A stretch of 64,000 bases of DNA, taken from the NCBI RefSeq assembly GCF_000143535.2, contig NC_037319.1, positions 744,001 through 808,000 of the forward strand. Reading direction: 5' to 3'. Positions 12,513 through 23,948 of this stretch are shown here, one piece after another. Source of the stretch: Botrytis cinerea B05.10 (lineage: Eukaryota; Ascomycota; Leotiomycetes; Helotiales; Sclerotiniaceae). Each line of letters begins with the position of its first letter. Positions within the stretch are counted from its first letter, which is position 1. The notes under the pieces are model-generated. The model was given only the letters and a program-made list of their open reading frames with translations, was not told the DNA's origin and did no database searches. The position numbers were made by a program, and so were the translations under genes.

Positions 12513-13078
12513 ATGAAGGAAGACTATACAACAGATGACGCGTTTTATGCGGACGATGCCGATGGGGGAACAGGGGATTTGGAGTATCAATAAGGGGAAA
12601 CGGGATGGGAGGGATAGATGCGGAAGGTTGGAAATGGGTACTTTCTTTGTATTGCTGGCATGGTGTTTTGTGGGCTTATAGTAGAATGGAATAACATCAA
12701 GGTTCGATATTTGGAAGTCTTTTGCGGTGCTTCGAGATATATGTATGTTGTGAACTTTGTGTGATGCTGATTCATGTTTTCTCGTCTTGTGAAATGATCG
12801 ATTACTGGTTTTTGTGGGATGGGGGGAATTGGTTTCTTTTTGGGTTGTGGCGTTTGGTTGGGATTGGAATGATAAGTCTCTTGGGAAGAGTGTGAGTAAA
12901 CTGGGATAGAGATGGTGCTCATGATCACAATATTTCACGTGTATATATACAGAATCAATCAATCAGAGATATATAATATAAATTACTCGTCTAAATAGAT
13001 ACCATTACTCCTATGCATCACGTCTAATATGGAACCCGTAATTAACAATCTCATAAACCGGTATTTCATCCATTTCTC
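12513..13078. other. Intergenic between convergent genes
   Basis: G-rich on the plus strand; the complementary strand keeps a long open frame (12468-12962) of low-complexity Thr/Ser/Pro/His composition that I regard as chance. No gene supported. Confidence 0.5.
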
Positions 13079-14796
13079 TTACATCTTCTCCGCGGTGGGA
13101 TCTAGATGTCTCAATGCACTTCCTGTTAAATAGAAACTTCCCGTGACTAAACATTCCATGGCGTGATTCTGATAGCCGATTTTGGTGGCTAGATCGATTG
13201 CAGCTGCATTATTAGGTTCAAGGAGAATGCTAGAGTTTGGAGCGAGTTTCTGCCAAGTTTGCGCGTAAGAACGCATGGCAGAGATGTCGGCGTCTGTGAT
13301 TTTTGAGGCTGGGGTGGGGTGTGTTAGTATTTTCTACATGTGAAAGATTTATTGAGAAGAATTGGGATGGGAAGCTATGATAAAGATGTATACTTACTAT
13401 CATCCCAATCAGTTGTGAAAATAACGTGTTTAACCTTACACCTATGCTTGTCCAACGCCTTTGCAAGACTCTCCACGACCTTCTCACCGTCCCCTCTTGC
13501 CCGATGTCCGAAAACCACTACCTTTGGATTTCCCTTCTCCTCGCAATTGAAAATTGCTTGTCTCATTCTTCTCAGTGCATACGAAAAGGGAGAGAGCGTA
13601 GCTTCTTCACACACACTCATGGCAAACCATTCTGCAGCTTTGGGGATTGTTTGGAAATGATGCGCACCATCGAGAAACCAGGAGTTCTGTCCTACTTCCA
13701 ATTTGTGAAATCGACCAGGCCAGAAAAATCGGTCAAGTCCGATTGATATGTCTTCGGAGGAAAGAGGTGAGAATTTTTCGTTGTAGAGAGAGAAGAGATA
13801 TGCATCTGTGAGTGCGAGGGCGAGGGAGCACTCGGATCTTTTGATTTCGTTTTTGAGTGCGTGGGCGGCGATTGGAAGACGATGATCTTCGGTTACAAAG
13901 TTCAATGCGGCGCTTTTCTCATTAGCACGTGTCTCGAGAACTTTTTCAATCTCTGGACCTTGAGGAATGGAAAATGCAGGAGCTTCGGTTTTCATGATGC
14001 CTCCTGCATGCCAAGCCAAGTCTTCGGAAGAAGGTCCGCCTGATTCAACGTATTCTGCGTGGATCTGTGCGATACCCACAGCTACTGGCTTGACGAAATT
14101 TGTAGCGTCGGTTTCTCCTCCGCAATGAGTTTCCATAATGACTACATCGACATCTTCACCCATGAAAGTATAGATAGCGACCAACAATCTCAATTGCATG
14201 AAATCCGGCATCATGGTTTCAGCAAATTTGCCGGAAAGAATTTCCCATACTTGGAAGAAGTATCTGGCGAATTTGTCTTCTGATACTGGCTTTGCGTTGA
14301 TTTTGATTGGCTCACGAATGTTGGGAGAGTAGGGATTAGTGTAGAGACCAATCTTTTTCACCACACCTGTTCTAGAAGCGTAAGATGAGAGGAAAGATTT
14401 AACGAACATGCATGTGGATGCTTTGCCTTTTGTTCCCGCAATGTGGATTACGTCAAAATCTTTGTGCTATAAAGATAATCAGAAGATATTTTCAGTAGCG
14501 GGGCAGACTACTCACAGTATATCCAAGTGCATCAAGCCACTCAGTCATACCATCATTACCGGGCTTGGTTGGATTACCTGCCAGTGTACTGAGCCTGTTG
14601 TTCTTTGGCCCGGTAGAAGATTCTTCTCCATCACTACTACCACACCCTGTTCTTCTGAGTAACTGAGAGGCTCTACTACGTCTGTTAGGTTTAACACGGT
14701 CTTTTCTGCTCTCAAGTAGTGTTATAGCATTCTGATCATTGTTAGTATATCTCGTCACAGCGCTAATAGGAAACCTACTCGGTACGATCGCTCCAT
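13079..14796 (-). CDS. Divergent folylpolyglutamate synthase-like protein
   Basis: Minus strand, four exons: 14796-14779 (only six codons), 14731-14516, 14466-13398, 13308-13079, about 510 residues. The start MERSYRNAITLLESRKDRV matches the usual opening of fungal FPGS. Intron 1 (47 nt) has an ACTAAC branch site, and intron 3 has CTAAC just before the acceptor. The ATP loop is AGTKGKAST at residues 88-96 (family norm GTKGKGST). The block ETHCGGETDATN aligns with the metal-binding E...G..DATN region, and the second domain has WFLDGAHH. FPGS adds glutamates to folates to retain them in cytosol and mitochondria. Several key motifs are altered: LYTNPYSPNIRE where LYTSPHLxxxRE is expected, Ala for Gly in the loop, and GAHH for GAHT. 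It may be a paralogue with changed substrate rather than the housekeeping enzyme. Confidence 0.82.
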
Positions 14797-16555
14797 TTTG
14801 CGCTGATTTTTTTCTTTTTGCCACAGCTTGCGTTGGTTGCAGCAACTAAACAAAAGTAAAAAGCCAAGCAACGGAAAGAGTTGGAGGAGATGAAGTCTCT
14901 TATCTCAGACCATGACGTCGATTGGGGTCTTGTTGGGACCGGCCGCACTTTTCACATTGGCAACCAAGGCAATGTCACTGGCTAGGTCATCATTTACTAT
15001 ATTACACCACCATAGGCCGTGAGGATTCCATAAATGGCTGTAGATGGTCTTACAAATGGTGGGGCTCAGTGAGTTGCAAGATATATAGCTGTAAAAAACG
15101 GCAATAATAAACGCCTAGTCGTGTAGGATTGTTGGTGAAAACACAGATGTGGTCTGTTACCAGACGAGCCTGGGTTGGGGCCAAACTTCACTGCCCCATC
15201 CGAAGGCTGGCGATTCTTTTGAATTGATATTTTTAAGACTGAGCTGCGATTGAATTCATTCTTCATATCCAATAAGATAGAGGTCCACCATTCTAGAGTG
15301 TGATCCGACAGATCTCTCAGACAAGATGTATGCACGTTCCTTTCAGCCCTGTAGGGTTTCGCGAGCATACCTGAACGAGTTGTGGAGACCCTAATTTTCT
15401 AGTGGCTTGGTGAGGATTAGTAAGCAATGGAAACCAACCACCAACTCGGCCCATGCTCAAACGCAAACTTCACTTCATTTCACAACACGACGACGCAACA
15501 CAGATTTATCGTCAGAACCATCGGGAAGATATATAGTCAGGACAATGCTTGGGTTGTTCTGTTTAAGTTGCATATTATGGACAACTGAGATGTTCGAGGT
15601 GCTTTAGAGCTTACCCATCAATCACATTCACCTAATCCACGAGCCCCTCTGCAGGTCAATGAATGGTAGGTAAGGTTACAATATGTAAATCATGAGCTCC
15701 ATTCTATTGAGAATACACCACTAAGGTTCGTCAAAAGACTCAGCGAAGTTCATTCAGACAAGAACCTTGACAAGATTCGCTGTCCTATTGATATAGGATC
15801 TTATTTGGGAAATATTTCTTTGGCAACACTGCGACTATCATCTACGAAAACCAGTCTTACGTCTAAAGACTTCATTTCACGAACCTCCAAACAAGATATA
15901 TAACCTACTACAGAGCAGATTATGGATGCAAACTTCTATCAACATAGAATTCGTTGATCAATTCCTACAAGGTCCCAGCCTGTATTGATGGAACACTCAG
16001 ATTGTGTTACCAAATATACAACTTGGATCTTGTAATATGGGAAAGCAAAATGCCATCTAATCCCATATTCAGTCTTCTGTTAGACAAGAACGGAAGTTAT
16101 GTGACCTCAAGAGTTGAAACGCAGCATACTGTGCACGGGGCGGAAGCACAAATGACGTTTACATGCCGGAAGGGTAAGAATGGTTTCACAGGTCATACAA
16201 TACACGAAGACGTTGAGACATTTTTGACCTTGAGACATAGATATAGCACAAGATTCTGATGATCCGTAACTTTGTATCATTGATCGAGTCCTAACTAAGA
16301 AACATTTCTTACATCTCGTCATCTACATCGAACTTCGAAATGATACAGTTCCTATGTCCACTTCAGTTACGAGGATCCTAGAACGAGGATATGATGCTCA
16401 AACCAATTCTCTGGTTGAAAATCCTCCTAAACCACCACACCCTTCGAATACAGGACTGATGTCGAATATCTGGTATATCAAAACCTCCCATCGTCGTTCA
16501 AAACAAAACTATTCTGACGCTACCCCAATAAACAACCAACACATCCATTAATCTT
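14797..16555. other. Intergenic, no supported gene
   Basis: About 1.8 kb between the FPGS start (minus) and the next minus-strand gene. A 69-codon ATG frame at 16050 and other short frames lack splice partners or recognisable content. It may hold the FPGS promoter on the left. No repeats of note. Confidence 0.5.
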
Positions 16556-17323
16556 TCATTCAGCTTCCGATTCTTCTTCTTCTTCTCGTGGTTCGAAACC
16601 TGCATAAATTATGCAGACTTGAGCCTCTGCATATGAATGCGCTCTTCTAGTTGCTTCCTCTTTATCTACACCCTGCGTCAATGCATTGTTGATTTGTGTC
16701 TCGATGATTTCCTTGGTACCCGCCCTACGCGCAAGCTCATTATACTTCAACTGATTTTGATCTAGATTTTCACCCTTATATTCCAAAGTCTCGGGACATA
16801 CAACTGTAGGTATTACAGCTGATACTGGCGCTCCAGATTTGTTAACTTGCCACTTTACGTATCCCGTCGGCGTGTGCGGAGAGGCACTTGTAGGAGGGTA
16901 TCGCATCACTGTCGGCTCGAAGCAACCATCATTGATCTTCAACTTAACAACCAGTCTAGGCTCGGAAGTAGTCAATAGAGATGCCCTAGCTCTCCTGGAT
17001 CGAACCCCAGGTTGATGCAATTGTAAGTTGTTGAGAGGAAGGAAGTCATTAGTCCTAGGACGTTCGGTCGCTCGAGCCTGTTGGATAAGTTTTAAAACGC
17101 CTTTGGATATTTGTGCGTCGTTGGTACGAAGGTTCGCATGGAGTTGTAATTCTCTCTGAAATCGACGTTCCAAGACTTCAAGTGTGTGGCCTTCACCTAT
17201 CAGCGCGTTGAATCGCTCCTCTGCAGAACGATGGATTTTTGCATAACGTGCTAGTAGAGACGTTAGTATTGTTCATATTAAATCCTTCTTTCCTCCCAAT
17301 CTGGAATGTGCTTTACCATTCAT
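16556..17323 (-). CDS. Unknown 233-residue protein with acidic tail
   Basis: Minus strand, two exons. A 7-nt first exon (17323-17317, ATG AAT G) is joined over a 66-nt intron to 17250-16556. The intron has a perfect ACTAAC branch site and a CTAG acceptor, and joining gives a continuous frame beginning MNARYAKIHRSAEERFNAL. The N-terminal third is helical and charged (RRFQRELQLHANLR). The middle has KLIQQARATERPRTNDF and an Arg-rich RSRRARAS stretch. The C-terminus ends in an acidic EPREEEEESEAE tail. There is no signal peptide, membrane segment or catalytic motif I recognise. The Arg-rich middle and acidic end suggest a nuclear or chromatin-associated protein, but that is a guess. Confidence 0.72.
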
Positions 17324-18659
17324 TGTGTAGTAACACTATTGGTTATTGGTTGATCAGTTCAAAATAAGATAAAGTTATATAAGGAAGCTTTAACTTTAAA
17401 ATAATTAATCAGACTGAGAATATCGAATAATGGAGACTGTAATTCTTGGTGGTTATCGGTATAGGTGACTGACGAACCCAAGTATCTTCTCAAATCCGCA
17501 AGAAGATAATATATCGTATCGCGGTATCTTTGTGGTATTTTTGCTCGTTCTTGTTCATTTTATGTCACTCGTTATGTCTTTGGAATTTTGAGGGAAGTCA
17601 ATCACAAAAGCCGCGCGCTTTATAGGTATCTTGTAGCCGTATCTTTATCATGATTCAATAACAGAGTCTGGATTGGCGGCAAATGGCGTAAGTAAATGAC
17701 TTCAATACGCTGTACCATCCATTGTTCTACTTCATTCACTTTCACTAAATGCTTGGGTTGGTTTGAATGGACTCTGATAGCAACTGAAGTCAGAGGTGGG
17801 TCTCGAATGAGAACTTGACTTTGAGTAAAGCACAAAGGGGTTTATATCTCGGGCATCGAAACTGGCACTTCAGATGATACTTTATAAAACTTTTGGGACG
17901 ATTTTGGTCAGGATCTGAGATGTCAAAGAACCAATTTCGACAATTCGTAACCATTTTGGCTGGAGAGTTTCATTCCAATGGAACTTTGCCTCCATACAAC
18001 CCAAAGCTTTGATGTTCTCTAAGTGATTCCTTCGTGATGAACATTCAGTGATGAACACATTCAGGGGAAAACAAAATTATGGCAAATTAAGATTCTACTT
18101 GTTATTTCTATACTTTCGATGCTGTAAGACAGTTAACGAGGTTGCCAACTTGTGGAATTTTGAGATCTGTGAATGTGAATGTGTATGTGTATGCAACTCT
18201 TGAACACTTATGAACACGAGCTTTGCAAGCATGAAGATTGGATTTTACAATAGCAAACCTCGGATATCTGCTCGGATATCTGTAACAAGGGGGCCATAGT
18301 AAGATCAGAGGACTGAAAAGCAGCATAGAATTGTCCTCGGGAGTGCAATAGGAACATATATCCTGACGTTACAACAGCAGCAGGGTAAACCAACGTTCAC
18401 GGATGATTAAGTAATTTAATTGCTTAATTAATTATCTGAGAATTAATCGAGATGCTTTCATGCAACAGACCCTTTATCTCGCATACCTTCTTCTGAGCTT
18501 TAAGGCATCCTACTTGCTTTAATGGCTCCAAAATTCCTTACATACATTCCAAACAGCCAGCCTTTTTCGAATAAATCCAGAAAATTTCATTCAATTCGCA
18601 GCCCCACTAGTTATATCAAACCTAACTCCCCGTAATATTTCCTATCCATGATTCAAACT
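17324..18659. other. Intergenic, no supported gene
   Basis: Upstream region of the 16556-17323 gene and downstream region of the monooxygenase. Only short frames without support. Confidence 0.55.
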
Positions 18660-20778
18660 TCACATTTTATCCGCCTCCCCCCAATACCACGTATCGTCGC
18701 CCTCAATCTCATTTTCCTTCGTGGAAAATCCATTCCCTAGATACTTAAACCTATTGTCCCTTCTATCGTTCTTTCTCCTCCATTCAAAATCCTCCCACCG
18801 AGGCGCCTCCAACATATGAAAGAAATGTGCCTGACTTCCCGGATGCAGTGCCAAAACCGGACCTTCACTTTTTCCATTGCGATACCAGCTTCTGACTCCT
18901 TTATCTGTCCATACTGTTCGGGGCATAAATTGAGCTATATGTTCTGTATAGTCTTTTACTGCTGCGGGTAGAGGTCTGAAAGAGGATATTGATTGTAGTT
19001 GGCATTTCTGGATGAATTTCAGAGCGAAAGCGCCGAGTTGTTCCGTTATTATGGGAATGGCACCGTGGGCCAGTGGACCGTTGGGACCGAGGAATGCTGG
19101 ACGGTGTTAGTATGTAGACAAGAAGGGAACAAGTGGGGAGAACTTACTGATATAATTTGGCATTCCAGGAACCATACATGACATGTACGCCTGACCAGGA
19201 TTGTCTCTCCACAGATCTTGTAAGTTCCCCTTCTCTCCAATAATTGGGAAACGTGGAACGAAAGAGCAATTGAAACCCGTAGCACAAACGATTGCATCAA
19301 CCTCTATGGTTTCACCATTTGTAAGCTTGATGCCGTCAGGTTGTATTTCTTCGATACCGGACGTGATGACATCGACGTTTGGCTGTGTTAAAGCTTTCAG
19401 ATAGCCCACACCGGGTGTGACTCTTCTACAGCCGACAGGAAAATCGGGAAGTAGGGCTTCGAGGAGATGTTTGTCGTAGTTGAGGGCTTCGGCCATGTAC
19501 AGAGAGATGACGCGTTTGGCTTCTATTGCTTCCGGACTGCCTCTTAAGATCTATGGTTCAGGTTAGACTCTAACTGATATGTATCCTCGACGGAAAACTT
19601 ACCGTCTTGAATCTCTTGTTAGACAGGGATTCAATAGCTTTCAAAAACTTTGTGTATTTTATTGGATCTTCTCGAAACTTCTGGATTTGTTTCTCGGAAA
19701 ACTTGTGCGCGGCATCTAGCTCGTACTTTTCCATGATATGGGAGACTGATTTGCTGTTGGGAGAGATCCAAGTCTTTGTCCTCACAAAATGTGAAAGCTT
19801 TTTGACTTCTATAAAGTTGTTGGAAGCTGGCCACAGTGTTTCTCTTTCACCATCGGGCGATCTTACCTGGTTGTAGGACTGGAACGATTTGAACACCAGA
19901 TGCACCATTTCCAATGACAGCTACTCTCTTACCCTTGAGATCTACATCTTTCTGCCACTTTGCAGAATGAACGAGATCTCCTTTGAAAGAGTGTAGACCT
20001 TTGATATCTGGCCACTTCCAATTACTATTTCCATTAGCCGTGTTTGCATACTTCAGAAAATGGCTCAAACATACTTAAACATCCCACCAGAATTAAGCAA
20101 AAAATGACATCGATCTTCAAAAACCACACCAGTAACCTCATTTTCAATTCTCAAAACCCATTCTGCAGATCCCTCATCCCATTGCGCATGGATTATCTTA
20201 TGAGACAATCTGATACGATCTTTCAACTCATACTTGCTACACACATCCTGCAAATAGCTTTGTATTTCCCCCGCGGGTGCAAAGAGCGAACTCCAATCAG
20301 GATTTGGTGTATGAGAAAATTGATAATTATGGGAAGGATCGTCGGAAGCACATCCGGGGTAACAGTTTTCAAACCATGTGCCACCAACTTCAGGATTCTT
20401 GTCATAGACTATATGTTCGATGTTTGTGCCGTGGCGTTTTAAAGCTCGAGCCATATTGATACCGCTAACTCCTGCTCCGATGCTGATGACCTTCACCGGT
20501 CGCATGGTTCCTAATGGATTTTCTTTTGCGATACCGGAAGAGGTTTCATTGTGATAGTTTTTAGATTGGGTATCTGTTTCAAGAGGCTTGGAATTAGATA
20601 TGGTATGGGTTGTCAAACCTCTTCTGGAATTTCCCAGAGAGTGTTGCTTGTTGTGAAAGACACGAGTGTATTTTTTAAGTGAGGCTGTTGCATATTGAAC
20701 GGGTAAATGAGTGACATGGTATTGTCGAGTAGGCATGATAAACTTGAACATATTCGATGATATAAAGAAAGATGGCAT
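18660..20778 (-). CDS. Baeyer-Villiger-type flavin monooxygenase
   Basis: Minus strand, five exons: 20778-20075, 20024-19867, 19808-19603, 19550-19148, 19096-18660, about 635 residues. FAD-binding GAGVSG sits at residues 101-106, and the NADPH-binding GNGASG near residue 272. Between them lies the Baeyer-Villiger fingerprint FxGxxxHxxxW (FKGDLVHSAKW), and later the ATGF motif (CATGFNCSF). The family inserts one oxygen atom of O2 next to a carbonyl, or oxygenates S/N, using NADPH. The N-terminal ~90 residues before the flavin domain are basic and may be a mitochondrial presequence or a poorly chosen start; MRPVKVIS at residue 92 is an alternative start. A TATAAAAT-like box lies at 20828-20821 on this strand. 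It is divergent from the halogenase at 21753, which suggests joint regulation. Confidence 0.9.
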
Positions 20779-21752
20779 GATCTGGTGCTAGATGGTGCAA
20801 GAAAGCATGACATGAAGTATATTTTATAAACCACCAAGGAAACCGCCCTACGGCACTTTTGCTAAATTAAGCGATACACAAAAATGGACAGAATGGGGTT
20901 AGGAAAGAACCTAACTTAACATTCACACCGAAAGAAGTGAATGTACAGTCGGTCTATTGGCAACATAAAATTGAAATTAAAATGTTATCAGATAAGCGTC
21001 TGCCCTGCCCCTTTCCGAAATCCAGACGAGGTGAATAGAGGATTATTAAGAGCGTTCTCAGAAAGGCGTGTGCATGGAAAGGTCCATGCTTCGAGACATC
21101 CCCAAACCCATGGATCGGAAACTTCTGGGGAATATCTATCGCAACTCAAAAGAGACAGGACAATGCTAAATTTAACCGTTATCCATAATCAGGTGGCATA
21201 AAGTGGGCGGAAGTGAGGCGGATAGTCCACCAGGTCAGCTCGTTTAATGATGATGAGCCGAGGCATTGATCACTGTATGAACAGCTCGTAACTCCACAAA
21301 CTATCTAATACGGGGGTATGTAATACAATGCGTGTTACCAGCGCTTAAAGCAAGGGAAAGTGGGATGGACTTTGGATTTTGAATCTGAAATCTGTCATTG
21401 TTTGCTTATTCCTAACATGCGGTGATAGATTATTGACATCAATGGGTTACCAGGTCGATTACTCGATTGTACGACTCCCATCCTTGGCAAAGATTACCGC
21501 CTCCAGCCTGCTTTAATCTTGTGCCACCATTCTAATAATGGGGTACGACGACTATCATCGAGATCTATCTTGAAGGTAATGTACGGCTAGATGAAAATAC
21601 TTGGCGTTAGACATCATTGATCAAATCATATATATTTGGATGTATGCAAGCGGTTTGGTGACACAAGAGAATCTTTCTCTGATTGATTCAACCTCATACT
21701 GTTGACCATTCACTACCTCAACATTACTTTCCAGAGCCATAAATTGTTTACC
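20779..21752. promoter_or_regulatory. Shared divergent promoter region (monooxygenase / halogenase)
   Basis: About 970 bases separate the two start codons, with genes pointing away from each other. A TATA-like element for the minus-strand gene is at 20821-20828. No obvious TATA box precedes the plus-strand gene. A specific regulator site could not be identified by eye. Confidence 0.5.
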
Positions 21753-23948
21753 ATGGCTACAAAACTGAATCCAGGCTTGGGTTTCAACCAAGATGCACGC
21801 AACGATGTTTTGCAAAGAATGATGGGTCTTAAACTTTTTGATCTTTTTGCAGGTCTTGTCGCGAAAACTAGTCAACAAATTTCGGATACGCAGTATTTAA
21901 ATTCATACAACTCATGTGGTAATAGACTGCCGGAAAATTCTGACGTTGTCGTTGTCGGTGGAGGAATCCATGCTTTGATATATGCAATTCACGCAAGGAG
22001 TTTGGAGATCCAAAATGGAAGTAAGTCTAATCTACTGCTTTTTCAACTTCATGCGCAGGATATCTAGCAGAAACTCTCGGAAGATTTTATCTCTTGGAAC
22101 TTTGGCGGCAATATGAAAAAGAGTTCAAAGGGTAGAAATCATTGATCGGCCACCGTTTCTCCTTATGCATATGCTAACTCATATCACAGAGGGAAACCCC
22201 ACAACCCTGACCATCTTAGAGAAGTCACCCAGCCCTACTTACAAAATTGGCGAATCAACATTAACAGTGTTTGGACTTTGGCTCAAAACTGTTGGGATCG
22301 AAACTCCGATACTTTCGAGACTCTTTGGACCAAAAGACGGCTTGGCATTTTTCTACTTTTCCTCCGAAGGTGACCCAGAGGATTACACTCAGTTTGTGGC
22401 CAACGGACCTGCTGCGGATTTTGTACCAACACTTCAAGTCGAAAGAAAGATCAGCGAATTGATGCTTACACTCTATGCGCAACGTCTCGGGATAACAGTT
22501 CTTCATGGAAGAGAAGTCATTATTGAGAAGAAATCCACTTTGATCGACGAAAATGATGGAATGTCTCTCCAAGTACGAGACTCTGAGACAATGGTGGAAG
22601 AATCTGTGGATGCAAAGCTTGTAGTTGATGCTACAGGACGATTCCATCGCTTCATTTCGAAAGAGGCGCGTATTGAGCGTGTAGAAGGGTTCAACACGAA
22701 TGCGTACTGGGCGTACTTTGAACAACTAGGAGATGAGTCTGACATTCCGTTGAGACATTATGAGAGTGTCAACACAAATCATATATGTCTGCCTGAAGGG
22801 TATGTTTCAGCTTTTGAAATTGATACGAGCATCACATGCTAATCGAATCCTTTAGGTGGGCTTGGGTCATTAGACTTCCTTCGTGGGAAGGTAGCTCGAT
22901 CCCTAACCTTACTGCCATGATCAACTATCTGTTAGATCTTAATGCGGCGAAATCACCAGCGGACTCCTATCCTTCAGTACCCGAGTTAGTAGCGAAATTT
23001 CAGGTCAAATTCCGCTGGGTTGTCAGTATTGGATTTGCACTTCGTTCCGATGTTGTTTACCCAGAGAACCTTTCCAGCTTTGGAAGCAGCGAGGCAGAGC
23101 AGAAGTTCAATTGGATTGTTTCTAGATACCAGAAAGTCACTCAACTGATGAAAAGACACAAACTTATCGAGAATCTCTACGGCCCAGGAACTACATGGTT
23201 CCTACGCAAGAACATGGCATTTCGTGCCCCACGAGTTACTGGAAGCAATTGGCTGGCTATTGGCGATGCAACGGGATTTACCAATCCACTATACTCCCCC
23301 GGCATCAACGCGAACATGAGCACTAGTATTTATGCCGCTGAAATGACGAAGAACTATCTCTCAGGGAAGGATTCATCCATTAAGAAAGATCTATTCCAGA
23401 AGTACGAAGAATTTTGCAAAGACCGTGTTCCCAACAATCAACGCATGAACGTCTTCAACTATGTGTGTATGCGATCTCCGCAAACCGGACCGATGGGACC
23501 TATCTGGCAGTATTTATGCGGAACTGGAAACGAAAAGTTTCAGAACGCCAAGAAATTGAACCTGCAAAATGTACATGAGTTTCTCACAACTTGGGATTGG
23601 GGTTCCAACAAAGAGGAATATATTACTTTCAGCAAGCTGGTTATTGAGATGTTGGATGGACCTCCCCATGTTAAGCTATCCCAGAAAACTATTGATGAGG
23701 TCAAGAAACTTTCTGCTGAGCATTTGCAAAGAGCCATGGCCAGTGGCAAGTACAAGGGGAGATGGGCGGGATTATTGCGCTGGTACGATGATGATCTCAA
23801 CTTTGTAGCGGACAAGGTAGACAGAGATGTATTGGCTAGAAGGTGTGTGACATGTGGGGAATGGAAAATGTTGAGACCGGATTGTAGGAAATGTGTGTAC
23901 TGTGGTTGGGAACATAGCGTTGAGGAAAGTACGAAGGTTCTGTATTGA
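21753..23948 (+). CDS. Flavin-dependent halogenase-like protein with Cys-rich tail
   Basis: Three exons: 21753-22020, 22190-22799, 22856-23948, about 656 residues. Features of flavin-dependent halogenases appear in order: an N-terminal flavin-binding segment VVVVGGGIHALIYAIHA (last Gly of GxGxxG is Ala), KIGESTL, the WxWxI motif at residues 294-298 (WAWVIRLPSW) normally taken to exclude monooxygenase chemistry, and GDATGF then the Fx2Px2SxG motif at 434-442 (FTNPLYSPG). The family chlorinates or brominates aromatic substrates via enzyme-made hypohalous acid and needs a flavin reductase. The last 35 residues carry five Cys (623, 626, 636, 639, 642), resembling a zinc ribbon. Intron 1 (169 nt) is long for this genome, so a small extra exon is possible. 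No signal peptide; likely cytosolic. Substrate unknown. Confidence 0.82.

Noticed and set aside
12468..12962. 164-codon minus-strand open frame
   Set aside because: Low-complexity Thr/Ser/His/Pro composition with no start context, domains or splice partners; looks like a chance frame opposite G-rich DNA.
14797..14845. Extended N-terminus of the FPGS-like gene up to 14845
   Set aside because: That frame starts with TTG, while a spliced six-codon first exon gives an ATG start and the family-typical opening.
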